From Asterella californica (Eukaryota > Streptophyta > Marchantiopsida > Marchantiales > Aytoniaceae), in NCBI GenBank assembly GCA_036924285.1, contig JAYKYS010000007.1, positions 6,572,001-6,636,000 of the forward strand: 64,000 nt of DNA. Reading direction: 5' to 3'. The notes under the pieces are model-generated. The model saw only the letters and a list, made by a program, of their open reading frames with translations. It did no database searches and had not been told where the DNA came from. Numbering within the stretch: the first letter of the stretch is position 1; the number at the start of each line of letters is the position of its first letter. Position numbers and translations under genes: made by a program. Below are positions 20,606 to 33,600 of the stretch, in pieces.

Positions 20606-23011
20606 TTGAGCCGCTTGGTTATCCCCGACAAGTTTAGTTCAGACCTCTGGATGAATAGGTCAAACTTGATCAGCGAGGCTTTTTCACTGTACAGTATGTC
20701 CCCCAGGGTTCATCCCCGAGGGTCTGGGGATCGACACTTATCTAGAGGATGTCCGGAGGTCTCGGGTGAGAAAGTGAGAGTGCCGGAGTCGTTATTGCTT
20801 CGCTATGTGCAGACAATGCGACTTTTAAGACCAGGTGCAGGTCATATCGCTGTGTTCCATTTTCTCTTCTCAACCGCCGCTGTTCGCATAGATCAGACGA
20901 CGAGAGAAGCGCAGGTTAGGTTGGACGAGCCAGATGTAATTTCAGAGGAGGGTGATCTAGAGGGAGATGTTATTCGGCCGGAGGATACCGAGTTTCATGC
21001 AGACCCTATCATATTGCGAGCTCTTGGCATTGACCATGCTGAGCATCAGGTGCTGTTCAAGTTCAGCTAAATGTTTCTCTTTCAGTTTTTTTATGAATGC
21101 AAAGTTGTGACATGACTAGACACTTAATTTATTTGATCATTGATGTTAGAACCTAGACATGATCAGACTTTGTGTGATATTGTCATTTCTAAGATCGCTT
21201 TGTTCTTTCCACATCAAACCCGTCCATGCTAGATTCTGCACTCCTTTTTGAGTCGATCCTTGATTCTCAAGTACCCAACGTCTTAGAGCCACCCAGACCA
21301 GAGGACATAGTTTCAGCTACACCTGAGGTCCAGAGTCTGGACTTAGCGGTTTACGGGTTTGTAGATATTTCTAAGTTGATGGAATTATTCACTCTATTCA
21401 AGATGAGATGTCATCATTATGGGTGTGAGTTGACTTTTGATCCTCCGATAGTTTCATGTATCCATCAGACATACTCCTTGAAGCTTAGATGGCCACAAGG
21501 TCACGTTTGGATGGAGATCGACTGAGATGGAGTTATATCACGGTGTTCCCGATGTCACTCATCGTTTTTATCATGCTGGTTTGTGCGTCGGATTGGGATT
21601 CTAACAACTAGATAGTTTATGTCGAGAGGTAGGGTTAGCTCCAGTTTCGTGGTCCCATTTCTTTGGATTCCAGAATGGAAAGGATCGCTTCATAGGATGG
21701 ATTCAAGCGACACTTGAAAGATGGGCCAGGAAGAAGGAGGAGGTCCAATCTGAAGTGCTTGCACAACATTTTCCGGACTTGAACGAGGCTCCTGTGGGTG
21801 GTAAGTGCTCAAGCTTGTGCTTAGTTATGAGGTTCTATTGTGAAGGATGCAAGTTTTGATGAAGTCGTTTTTTAGGAGGATCTGACTTAGTTATTGGATA
21901 TTTTAGGCAACTTCATGGTGTATGCTGATGTGAGATACGACTCGACTAGGAATGACTACAATGAGACATGTGCTTTCATCTCAGCAAATGACGGTAAAGT
22001 GATCGAGATGGTGAACATGACTCGAGTAGAGACTGAAAACAACTCGTGGTTGATTGAGGATCGAGCATTTGAGTTGGGTATTCAGCGACTCATCTCCAAA
22101 GGCATAGTACCAGATGAGGTTGTACATGACGATAAGTCACCTGTTGATGTCATCTTGTCTCGTCATGGGATTGTTAATCAGAAGGATCTATGACACAAGT
22201 GCAAGAATGTAATCAAAAAGTTCTTAGTAGAGGTGCAGAACAAGAAGCGGGTGTGGAGGAGGCTGAGGTTAGAGCTGACCTCGAGCTCCTCACGAAGAGA
22301 CATTTGGTGTCATGGCTTCGAGATCATGGAGCCTCTATACAAGAGAACAAGCCTGTATTGGTACAACGAGTTGCGGAGATGCGAGAATTGGCAGATGGAG
22401 ACCTCATTGCATCTAGACGGTTCATGTATCCTGAGACTCAGACACATGGCATAGCTGACAAGTTGAAAGGGTGGATATACACATGTTGTCAGTTGAATGC
22501 GAGGAGGACGATTGGACCTGATGGACCTGATGGACGTTATCCGCAGGTTGAAGATGATACATCAGTGTTGGTCATGGATATTCGCAATGCTGCAAATCAT
22601 TGGGCGGGAGACCACACACTGTGTAGAGTTCTTCCAGGAAATAGACCTTGTTGCTCAGTCCCTGATCTGAATCGACCAGCCTCTGACCAATACTATCAAA
22701 GAGGTAAGTTCTTAAACTCCATCTTTCATTTTGAATCCTTCCACTTCATGATCAATGGAATATGTGTTGCTCACACTATGAAACTCGCAGACTCGTCCAC
22801 ACACTTGGCTATGGTGCAGTTCTTGACTAGTAACATTACGCTGACAAAAATGAGATTCTATACTCGAGCCAGAGAGAACTATATGTCACAGACATTCAAC
22901 TTTGTCTCAATAAATTTGCTACGAAGAGAATCCATTATGCACGATCTCATGAGACCCGCCTTGCTGTATGTTGTTTGGACTGGAACGAGAATATCATACG
23001 GGAATCCATAA
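20606..23011 (+). pseudogene. Decayed DDE-type transposase-like gene with SAP motif (Kolobok-like?)
   Basis: Several plus-strand pieces line up in order: 20606-21070 (no recognised domain), 21226-21525 (VDISKLMELFTLFKMRCHHY and KLRWPQGHVW), 21530-21800, 21894-22193 (VYADVRYDSTRNDY, ETCAFI, VVHDDKSPVDVI) and 22190-23011. The Y-A-D-x-R-Y-D-S block, a later D, and D-x-x-H-K-x-K at the junction follow the layout of a widespread DDE transposase-like family that I would compare with Kolobok. A SAP-like DNA-binding motif (LLTKRHLVSWLRDHGASIQ, then LVQRVAEM) lies at about 22290-22400. TGA at 22191-22193 falls where a Trp is expected, and a TAA at about 21602 breaks the middle piece. A GT donor near 21800 and an AG near 21874 suggest an intron. 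Nonfunctional. Confidence 0.5.
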
Positions 23012-23638
23012 AGGTATTGCAACGCCGACCACAACACACTACTGTTCGACATAAGACGGCAACGCGCATATTACCACCGAGGACAACTGAGTGAAAGGGG
23101 GAGCTGAGACAACGGTTATTTGGCGTGCGCGAAGTTGAGGTGGTAAGAATATTATATAATGCTTTATTATTTATCATGATGGTATACTATTTTTTATTTT
23201 TAGTTCATGTATATACTGACTATCGTGTTTGGTAATGTGCAAGAGAGGACTCCACAATCATCTCAACCAGTATAGATTTCGGTTCAGATGACGTCTCCAC
23301 CATGCTAGGAAAGACACAAGCGTAGCAGCTTAGGTGAAACCCTTTGGTAATCCAAACTTCATTGATTATCATAGTATTACTCAAAAGACAAACTTGGTTT
23401 CGTTATCTTGAAATCGTTGACGGCATGATTTTCATATATTTGTCTTCTTTTGTCTTTATATATACTTTAGTGGATAAAACCATGAAAAATAATATGGTAT
23501 ATTTTTCCCAGTTATTCTTTTGTTTTTATTATTGTTCAAAGTGACCAGCACCCCTAACACTCAACGAGGAAAAACTCTCTCCTAAAGACTAACCAGAATG
23601 TGAGCATATTGTTATTTATTATTCAAAGTTATGATTCG
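23012..23638. other. Intergenic region after the transposase remnant
   Basis: AT-rich sequence without a recognised gene. It may contain the 3' end of the DNA transposon, but I found no terminal inverted repeat matching the 5' side. Confidence 0.4.
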
Positions 23639-24297
23639 CACGTGTGTACGTCTGAAACCCCAACAAACACACTTCCCCTACTCAAATATGAACATATTGT
23701 TATTATTCAGTTATCATTCCCACGTGCGATACACTGCCTAAGTGTAACTCGATAAAGAGAATAATATTTAAATAATTGAATTTGGTGTTCTTTTTTACCT
23801 TGGCCGTTTTCTGTGTTCAGACACACCTGCAGGCTATTCCACGTGGCAAGTTGGCATTTTGTCCATTCCAGGTTTGGATCTGAGTGGCAGAACACCTGCC
23901 ACGTGTCAAAACAGTATTAGATATTGAGTGGACTGGCACGTACGTCCACATGGCATCCCTCAACATTTAGAAGGAAATAATTCTTCCGCATAAATTTCGA
24001 GTATTCTGGCGATATAAGAGCACCCTCACGTGTTGACACGTAGCAACATCCGTACTTCCAACATTCATTCGGGGAAAGGGATTCTCTGAGTACATAAGAG
24101 GTACTCATTTCCATCTGATAAAAATGAAGAGAGTATTGCGAATGAGAGAGTGCCACGTGGTAGATTATTAGGGTCACATTCTTGAAAACCTTTTCAGACG
24201 TATGGCCACGTGGCCGTGGAATTCCACACGAAAAGAAAAATCCGTATAGATGGCCGTTTTCGAGGTCTAGGTTTACCCTCATAAGGGCGTCCACGTG
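23639..24297. promoter_or_regulatory. Cluster of eight G-box/ABRE-type CACGTG elements
   Basis: CACGTG occurs at 23639, 23721, 23840, 23900, 24027, 24154, 24207 and 24292, mostly as CCACGTGG, GCCACGTGT or CCACGTGGC, the core bound by plant bZIP and bHLH factors in ABA-, drought- and light-responsive promoters. Random expectation in about 660 bp is well below one. GGCCGTTTTC occurs twice (about 23801 and 24252). No gene start is evident immediately on either side, so the target gene is unknown; a transposon-borne promoter is also possible. Confidence 0.5.
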
Positions 24298-25020
24298 GCA
24301 CCCACTTCCAAGGTGAAGTCGCCTTCCATGGATCCAGTCTTGCCCTTTTGAGAGGTTCTACTTTCATACACAAATTCGTCTCCACCTGCTTGCAAGTAGG
24401 GATACTGGGAAAAAAAAACTCTTTCAACTCTACACCCTAGAGTAGTTCCTACATTTCCAGATGAGTAATTTACCATTCCACTAACATGTGGGAGCACCCA
24501 GAGCGTTGCCACATGAATGAAAATCTACATCGATACCAACTGTCATTTTCATGGAAACAAACGACTGCCTGGTCGAGAATTCGGTATCTAGATGACTGAT
24601 ATCGGTTGGATAGAGTTGAAGTCAGCGTGGCTCTAATTCGATCCCTGGCAATTCGTGAGTTCCTGAGGCATAGGTAATGGAGAATCTGTTTGCCGGTAAG
24701 TGAAAGTGGAAAACCATCAGCGCGTAAATGAGCTGGAGAGACGCTGTCCAAAGACACTCCAATGAGCGTTCAAATCTCCACCAGATTCTAAGTGCTAACC
24801 AATATACAGCTATCACACTTGTCTTGCAGCATTACGCTGCCTGTACAGATAAGCGTTGAATGACAATGAACAATAAGATAAGAGCGATCACCGTGCAGGA
24901 CTTTACAGTCCTATCAACGAAGTCTACACCTTCCTCAGCAAAGTTCTTCTTATCGTTGGCTTTGAACATACTGATCAGGCCATTTAGTACATCCATGAAC
25001 TGGGAGACCTGGCTCTGCCA

Positions 25021-25102
25021 GATGGTCCCACAATTTGAAATTCAAATTGTGGGACCATCGAAACCAGGACCACAATTTGAAATTCAAACTGTGGGACCAT
25101 CG
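25021..25102. repeat. Tandem pair of short hairpins
   Basis: 25021-25039 and 25041-25059 are perfect 19-bp inverted arms around one base (GATGGTCCCACAATTTGAA and its complement). A slightly diverged second copy follows (about 25068-25100), linked by CGAAACCAG. The pair breaks the CslD fragment exactly at its 3' end. Confidence 0.85.
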
Positions 25103-25108
25103 AAACCA

Positions 25109-25330
25109 TGTCACCACATTTTCTGTGACTGAACCGTAAATCCAGCCCACTCGTTGACCCCATTTAGTCTTATAGTCGAAAAAGCAAGAGATGACATTGA
25201 TCGCCTCGGCAACAGTTGCAGCATCAAGCGACTCACGAGGAACCGTCAAGGCTCCCACAGGCCTACTATTCGGCAAGCCTTGATCCGCAAGCGGTCTTCC
25301 AGCAAACTCTGCGACAGGGATGTAAGCAAG
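25109..25330 (-). pseudogene. Cellulose synthase-like D (CslD) fragment
   Basis: About 74 residues match the region after the catalytic core of CslD glycosyltransferases. [54 protein letters not shown] and [12 protein letters not shown] are seen in order and without a break. In intact CslD the next block is GYRMHNRGW. Here the similarity ends at ENVVT, where a tandem hairpin repeat (25021-25100) begins. The fragment lacks the D,D,D and QxxRW residues and the membrane helices, so it is a captured or left-over piece rather than a gene. CslD enzymes make cell-wall polysaccharide in tip-growing cells. Confidence 0.75.
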
Positions 25331-25890
25331 GAAGCTCTAGCTATACCAAAACCGTCTAGACCTGTGATATCAAGTTTATAACCCACAGCAAGATAAAAGA
25401 TGATTCTTCGCTATCAGCAGAGAGACATCCAAAACAATGAACTATCATGGGATGTTATCCTACATGCTCCTCGTCTGGCTCTTCCCAACTCTGTTGCACA
25501 GTTGACTGTAAAAACTTCTGGAAACTGCTTTCTCTCTCTGCATCCCGCTGCATAAGAGAGATGCTTGTATACTTGAAAACGCTTCCTCCTAGGTTCACTC
25601 TCAGTCCAAGCATAACAAGCAACCATCAAAAAGATATCCGACTCCATCTCCAAAGACGCAGAAAAATGTGGATAAAGTTCCCGCAACCGGTCCAGACTCA
25701 CTAATCTGGCGAAGCGTCTCGATGCCCCATCCTCATCTGTCCCTGGCCAAGAGAACTTCTAGACGTCTTCTAGCACAGAGTCAAAATGCGGTTTGCTCGA
25801 GATATCCTGCAAAGAGTCCAATCTGGTCTCAAATATCTGCTCACCCGCCTTGACCATGAGGATAAACAACTCAAAACACCTCGCAGTCTT

Positions 25891-26105
25891 GGGTGAAACC
25901 GATGTTAGAGACAAGAGCTGTAGGAAAGAAAATAGAAGTCGAACGAGGGAGCCTACAAGAAAATAATAGGGGCCCAAAGGAAGAGCATGTGTCGAAAATA
26001 AGCTAAATACGAACCACGCAGTCCTTGGAAAAACTGAAGTTACAAAGAAGAGCTGTAAGAAGGAAAATAGAAGTAGAACGGAAGAGCCTACAGGAAAATA
26101 ATCGA
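25891..26105. repeat. Duplicated segment (about 85 bp, two diverged copies)
   Basis: 25891-25975 and 26022-26105 align: both contain AGAGCTGTA, AAAATAGAAGT and GAGCCTACA followed by GAAAATAAT. On the minus strand each copy has a pyrimidine-rich run ending in TACAG, followed by a similar short open frame, so this may be an ancient acceptor/exon duplication. Confidence 0.65.
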
Positions 26106-26250
26106 TTCAGTTTCGCTCTCAACCCCAGAGTCGTTAGTAAGTATGCAGTAACCGTTCAGTTGGAAAGCGTCTCATTGATAATATATCCACCGAGCACATA
26201 CCTCGCATCCTTGAGTTCTTGTTCGCATGCTGACAGCAGTAACTAGAATG

Positions 26251-27657
26251 CAGACGATTAGAACGCAGACGACAAGATCAGATTAGTCAGAATCCACTTA
26301 GCGAGATCCAGAAAAAGATCTACAAAATGAGAAATAACCAAGAGCGAGTAGAGAGCTCGCTATGCATCAGAATATCGACACCACCAACAAACGATGTATC
26401 CACTAACCCACCGCCGACAAATGAAACAGCATCTCAAGCAAAGAAAGTCAAAACGGAACCACATCTGTAGAAAAGCGAATCTGAGTATTTGTGTCGATCG
26501 ACAGCCAGAGTAAACTAGTCATAATAATGCCCGACGAGATATTCTGTGAAGTCGTCTCTAAACTATCATCATCTATTGCACAAATTCCATCGAGTCTCAA
26601 CACTCTCCAACCCCATCGAGTACGCAGAGTGTAGCCAGTCTCCTCCGCTCTCCTATCGCAATGATAACATGCGACCTCACCAAAACATCCAAAACCCTAA
26701 CCGCTCGCCGAGAACACCGTCTGCCGCTCTCCGGCATGCGAACACAGTCTGCCGCTCACCTGGCTACAGTGACAAGAAAAGACGCCGCGTGAGAGCAAAG
26801 GGGTTTTATACCCGAACTTGTGGTTTAAACTGAAATTGCTAGTCCTCACTCAAAAGTATCAGTGAAGTAGGACGGCTTCGTACCTCCAGCATAGTCTAAA
26901 ATCAGTGTGAGATCAAACACTTGCGCTCCTTCATCTCCAATAGAACAAGGCGGCTTCAGATAGTTAGCTCATCCTTCAAGCGAGATAAGCAATTTGACAC
27001 CCCACGGTTGCTGAAATCTTCAAGCGCAGATTCCGTTAAGTCTAGCTTACGAATTACAAGGACCGAGGCACAAGGAATGAAGATATCCACGACAGAAGTA
27101 AAGCTGGCACCTGTCTTCAGCCTAAGCAGGTAGTCCTGTGTAGCCGTGTGAGAAGAACCGCAGTTTTCAATGCAAATAATGGTAGACTTTAATATTCTCG
27201 CCAAAGCAATGGGCGCCCTGCGGCAAGCCCGACTCTCGAAAACCTGACCAACCCAGGGCTTTGTATTCATACGCATTTTCTTGTTTGATCTGAAGCGGTG
27301 CTGATTGCCCCACTGCCACACCTTGACAGTCTCGAAGGTGACACACGAATCTTTGTTTGCACAGACTCGTTGCGGGCGAAGCATTCATGAGAGTAAAGAC
27401 GTACAACGCTCCGAAAACAGGATTTACGATCATTACATCAATGTACTCATTTATTGAGTCTTGTTCTCGGCTGCTGTACACATGTGACTGAGTAAGGAGT
27501 ACATTTCCAAGACTCCTCACCTTGAGCGAAGACTGATGCACAACGGACCCTCCAAGTTAAAGAGGACCCATGTAAAGTGATCACCTCGGACTACAATACA
27601 CTCAATCGGCACTACATTACAATATTGGAGACTTAACAAATACCTACTACGTTGCAG
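26251..27657. other. Intergenic region downstream of the histidine kinase
   Basis: No gene recognised. Open frames of up to 142 codons on the minus strand (26956-27384, 27167-27541) have no family signature. Part of this region is likely 3' untranslated sequence of the kinase. Confidence 0.45.
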
Positions 27658-30600
27658 CTATGTCACTGCAAAGTCGCTTGCGGTATTAGGTTTTAGGCTC
27701 TGCGTGTTAGATCGTGAGTTCAGAGTTGATAGCATCACTTGGACCAGCCGCTCTTGTTCAATAGGTTTGGTAAGAAAGGCGTCCATCCCCACCAGAAAAC
27801 ACTGCTTCTCATCACTGGCCATAGCATTTGCTGTCAGGGCAATTATACAGGTGCGCTGATCCTTATCCCGTTCGAACTGTCGGACAGCCTTACAGGCGTT
27901 GTATCCGTCCATCACAGGCATCTGTCGGAGCAACACTGGTAAATGGTCAGCGAGTGTAGAACAAGCCCATGTGACATTTGTAACATATATTCATACGTCG
28001 AGGTATCAGATTTTATCAAGGACCACTCTCCGGTACAGAGGTAAATACGGGGCCACGTACATAGTAAGTAGCAAACAGGGGCCGAATGTGCGCTAAACTG
28101 TCAAGCCGATTTAGCGAATTATCTGTGACCGAAGGTTGTGCCGATGGGAATGTGCAGCAAGACGCACATTTCCTAACGTGCGATGCAGAGCGCAATGCAA
28201 CGGAGAAAGATGCAATGTGACTTGATTCTAACAACATCAAGTGCATAACCGAAAGAGCTGGAAATGAACTGAAAGAGCAGGGGTTAAACCGAACGGTAGT
28301 GTATTAAGTTAAGATCGTCGATTGCGAGCAAGAATGAGGTAGCCAAGAACCCAACGACGAGCTTTAGTTTGAAGAGCAAAGATTTATCGAGTGAAATGAG
28401 CTATCAGGCAGGCCGAAGATATCAAGCAAAGAAAGAGAAGAGAATAGAGGTAGAATATTTGCCACAGGGTCACTGATGCATATAGGCACTGAGTAGGTGA
28501 ACACTCAGAAACTAATTATCACGTAGATACACATGCAGAGCATGCAGCGGAACACCCTCCCGTCACATGCACCTCAACCAGCTCTCTGACTTCATCAGCA
28601 CCCAACAGCGAGGGTTAGGCTGTAGATGAGTAGGGAAGTGATCTACCGAAGTTGAAGACTTTTCCGACTCATCCGTGCGTCCACGATTTCTGTTCAGTTC
28701 CGGGACATTTGAGGGCAAACTCCCAGTCTTTGTGCAGTGGTAAATCAGTGAGCTTGGCAAAGAGATAGCAAAAAGTCGAAGTGCTGATGTTATGAAAAAA
28801 CAATGTGCAAAGAAAATAACGAAAGAACATACAAGAGCAGCTTTGTGAGGGGGCAGACTTTTGTAACATAGATGATTACATCTCTGCGAGCGACGTTGGT
28901 CAGGACTGTCAATAATCTCTTGAGCTTTTAGGCCCACTGTTTGGAAACCTGAAAAAGTGCATGCACTCTGGACTAGCACGAAGAAGGTAAGCAACAAAGA
29001 CGAACAGCTGCAGAGAAACACAGTCCAAAACCGGAAGCGACCTGCATAGACAGGCATGGCAGGTACTTCCAGCGAGACAAACCAAACATATTTCCTACGT
29101 CGAGAATGGCAGATTTTATCAAGGACCGCTCTCTATTACCAAGGTAACCCGCAAGTAACCTGGCCCAGTACATAATAAGTAGCAACCTGAGGCCGAATGT
29201 GCGCTAACTTGCTAACTGGAGTTAGCCAACAGAGACAAACCATACATAGAAATAGTCCAACCAAACAAGCTAACATATGTGCTAGAACGAGGGAACGAAG
29301 AATGGAAGTACCTGACAGTCCATGAGGATGCAATTAAACGGCGGGGTACCACTTTGAAATCTGCTAATGACAGCATTCACTGCCTCCTTCCCGTTGCAGG
29401 CCAAAAAGGGAGTGGCACCAAGCTTTCTTAGCAAAGTTGACGCTAGCATCCGAAGCACTGCATGATCTTCGGCTACAAGGACATCCAAACTCTCGAGGGG
29501 TTTGGATGCTAATAGCAGCTCTGATTTTCCTATATATTTCTGAGTATCATCGGAGTGCGATCTAGTAAGTGGATAACGTGGCATCTGATGTTCAAGCTTC
29601 TCTGTCTCGGTGGGAAGAACTGAGGTAGTGGTGCTAGTCGTCTTCTCCGACCATGGCTTCTGTTCAAACACTGGACTTTCCTGCACTTCACGGGATGGTC
29701 CTTCAACACTATCAGACTTATCAAAAGCAAGCGCATCATCGCTAGTATATAGTTCTACCCCTAACTGGTTCCCAATTTTTCCAGGAGCACAAGTTAGCGG
29801 TCTCTGATTCTGTGACACTCTGGCTTCTGAGTGAAAATTTCTTTCTCTAGACTTGAGCTCACTGAAGAGATCTCGCAGGCATGCCGGATGGAGTGGTCGT
29901 CTAACTACAAGAGATCTGGAAGTGGATCTACTGAGTGAAGCCAACACGTCCTTCAAAGAATCAGGAGTATTTGAGGCAGTAACCCAGACCACGGCGTGTA
30001 CTTTAGCTGCCTTACAAAATTGAGTCAAATGCTTATTACTTTTGAAGATCTCCTGCGCCCGTTGTTCACTGTCTATTGAACTGAGGCCCAGCTTCTCGAA
30101 CATCATTAAATAATCCCTCTCGTTCGAGTGGCGAGGAAGGAGATCCACATCTAGAATCAATACAGGCTTTTTAAGCATAGTGTCAGACCTTGTTCTTCTT
30201 GAGAACCCACTATGACTTGCGAGAGCATTTTCAGTCACTTTAGGCTTCCCGCCACTGGCGTCCTCGTAAATCAGAGGAGCTTTCTCGTCCATTTTCCTTC
30301 CATTCTGAAAGTGTCCCCGAAAATAATTCTGAAGTGTAGCATCTTCCCAGGAACTGACTTGATGCACTGTAAGCCCTCTATGCTCCAGCCACTCTGCAAC
30401 AACGGACCTGCAGTCTTTCTCTGGCATTCCCAATATGATTTCACGACGCTTCATAACGTCATATTTAGAGCTCTTTTGATCCGATGGAAGTCCAAAAGAA
30501 AGAGAGAACTGAAATACTGTCCCATCACCCGCCTTGTCTCCGATCTTAATATCTCCACCCATCAAGTGCACAAGCGATCTTACAATGCCTAGCCCGAGTC

Positions 30601-33600
30601 CCGTACCTCCATGGCTGCGTACAATTGTGTTGGTATTATTTATAGATGAGAAGGGTGATTGACTAGACTAACTGAAGAGAACTAAACAAGAAAAAACTTA
30701 GTTCTGTTGTCTAGCTTTGACTCGCTTGTTAGACTAAGAGAGTATTTGGGCTTTCATATAACAGCGAACTTACGTGCGTGGTACGCTAACAGCTCCCTGA
30801 ACAAAGTTCTCGAACACTCGTTCACGTAGGGCTGCAAATTTGCGAGCAAATATGTTGTTAGCTCAAGCTTAACCAATGAGCTAATCCAGAACTTGCAACT
30901 TGCAACTTCGTTTTGTTATTACACGTGTGATGTACATGACCAGTGTATTCGTAATGAGAAGGTTACATACCTTTTCCAATGCCAGGGCCTGTGTCATCCA
31001 CTTCGAACTTCATTACTACTTGATTTCTCCCACTTTTGCGCGTAGATGTACAGTCCGGTGACTCTGATTCTACCCAGCCACGCACAATGACTCGACCTTT
31101 GGGGGTAAACTTGATGCTGTTCCCAATCAAATTTGTAAAGATTTGCATCACGCGACCAGAATCACCGTTCATAATCTTTGGGATGTCATCTGCAATAATG
31201 GGCGAGCACGCGGTGAATGTTCCACTCGGGAGAAAAATAACTGTTCATACACGTAAAACCTAGAAAGCTGTGTATTAGAAAAGCTCCCAAATCATCAGCC
31301 ACCATAAGACAAGTCAATGATAAACCATACATATTCCGTGCGCTAATTGTATATATTGATGGAATCTCGAGCACAAGGCCGATATCCGAATAGTTCCAGA
31401 TCCGATCTCGAAGGAGGACTGAATGCAGTTATTGTGCCAGAGTGCCTCACCTGTGAGCTGAAGTGCAAGATGGAGGCCTTTTGCATCACACTGAACAGAG
31501 AACACTTCTACAAGTGAAGTAAGTTCAGTTTCCAGATCGAATTCTGCAACCTCGAGCTCCAACTTTCCAGCCTCAACCTGCTCATTACAATAAGCGAGTA
31601 CAAGAAGGAAGTTTCAAGAAGTTGCATCTCGATTTCTACCAGCTACAACGCAAAGAGATAAGTTGCCAGAACATCAGCGGTGGTTTATTCTCTTGAACAC
31701 TGTTATACCTTAGCAATATCAAGAGCTGAATTAAGGAGGGCGACGAGTGAGGTTGCACATCGATGCACCTGTCTCACACTACTTTGGTGTTCGGACATCT
31801 TTAACTCTCCCATCAATATATCCAAGAGTCCAATGATGCAGGCCATTGGTGTCCTCAATTCATGACTACCAAAACAAACATGTGCAGTTAGCCGCAGATT
31901 AAACGTACAGCTCCCGCATTAAGGGATATCGCCCGAACAGAGAAAGAGTGAGACACGGCACCAACTTTATTATGCGGCAGTTGCGCACTCAGCTCTCTAG
32001 ATGTTCTTTGATACTAGGCAACTGTGCTTGTGACCATTTAACTCAATCAAATACAAGGGACTTCCAACCCCGCACTGACAAGCTTCACTGAAACTCCAAA
32101 CTGCGGATGGTATCATGGTAAATTATCACACCATGATACCACACATGACGCGAAACGTTGTGAAATGGCGAGAAACCTGTTAGCTGGACAGCTAGAGAAA
32201 TCAACAAGAAGGATATACAAGACTTCAAGATAACAAGTCCACCGCTGTAAACACTAAACCGGTGGAAGGTCTTACCGTTACCAACCTCATATGAGATAAG
32301 AAAGCAGTTTTTGCATCTCGACTTGCTTCTGCTCTCTGCTTGGCCTCAAGCTGTCGTTGAAGCTCAGCTCTAAGCTTCATCTCCGCAGCAACTTGCTCCA
32401 TGAGCAGGAAAATCAAAAAGCAGCCGACGAAACTAATCCCCAAGGCAAGTAATAGTATGGCTATCCACGCAATGCGTGTGTGATAATCCATGGGTCCCCA
32501 GAAGGTGTTACGAGGAATTATCACAACCACTGCAAGGTTCATCCCCTGAAAGGAGTGAGGCCAGCTATCCAGAAAATGACGTCCACCGCCAAGGAGTACA
32601 TCTGTGAAATGGATTTCCTCCCGCACCAACTGTGTCACTTGCATGAGTGACTCTATAAACCTCAAAGCGTTAACAACTTCGGATTGGTGCTCGCACCCTC
32701 TTGACTCACTTATATTACTGCTTCTACAATGTTCTCCTTCAGATGTGAAGACTATATCTCCCACGTCATTAACCACAAATACGTTTCCACCTGAGGAGGT
32801 GAAGACCGGTACAAGTGTTAAACCTCAATGTTCTCAGCCGGAACATACACCTGTGTCTGCAGGACATCACGCTAACTATGCAACAAGAGTGCGTTAATTA
32901 GATGGAGTGAACAAAGTTTACTTACCCTTCAAATCCAGGGTAGCTGTCAGGTATTTGGTGATAGCGTCGGCGCTATGTGAACAATGTACAACCGTTACCT
33001 CCTTAGACTTTTTGGTTAGGATGGGAATTCCACACTGAAGGTAAGGTCTTCCACCTACGGACATTTTCGTCTCCACTTTTCAGTTCCACTTCTGGAAAAT
33101 TTGACTGCAGCTCACGCATCAAACATCATAGCAAAACGTCATCACTGTCACAGGAATGTCATCACTAGCGAAAGAGTATCATGAAGTGTGCTTACTAGTT
33201 TGGCTAAGAGCCAGATGCCAAGAAACTTCTCCTAGCGGGACTGACAAAGCAGTAGCGAACCACTTTCTGTCTTTGAAGTGCTCTCTGAAGTGGTACTCAA
33301 AGGGGACCCCAACTGGATCTCCCGTGATCATATTCACGTTCTCAATGTAGAAGGTAGGAAGCGGTTCACTGCTCTTCGAGTAGATGTAGATTGGCGCAGT
33401 TTTGCCTGTGTCTCGGTCTGTTGGGTTCAAGCCTCCTCGGACATAAAGACCAGTTAGGCCGTTTACAGATGTTGCACCGATCGACGTGACCAGCGGAATC
33501 GCTTTGAATAGGGAGAAAGATGCGGCACGAATCTGCAGAAATGATCGAACAGAAGACTCCATGCCATTAGCTGATATTTTGGGACTGGTTTGAGATGATA

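Larger units (their letters stand above)
24832..26250 (-). pseudogene. Chimeric coding debris with exon-like pieces of unknown family
   Basis: Read on the minus strand there are several protein-like pieces: CEQELKDAR followed by a good donor (GAG/GTATGT, about 26200); TARCFELFILMVKAGEQIF continuing to an in-frame TAG near 25760; LRELYPHFSASLEMESDIFL and MVACYAWTESEPRRKRFQ up to a donor-like GTATAC near 25580; a CslD piece (separate entry); and a C-terminus with [18 protein letters not shown] and a hydrophobic tail VIALILLFIVIQRL before TAA at 24832-24834. I do not recognise the non-CslD pieces. They may be remains of one rearranged gene or of several. Confidence 0.4.

Noticed and set aside
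28563..29057. 164-codon minus-strand open frame with hydrophobic segments
   Set aside because: It lies wholly inside the last intron of the kinase gene and has no family signature. Kept only as part of the repeat-flanked intron segment.
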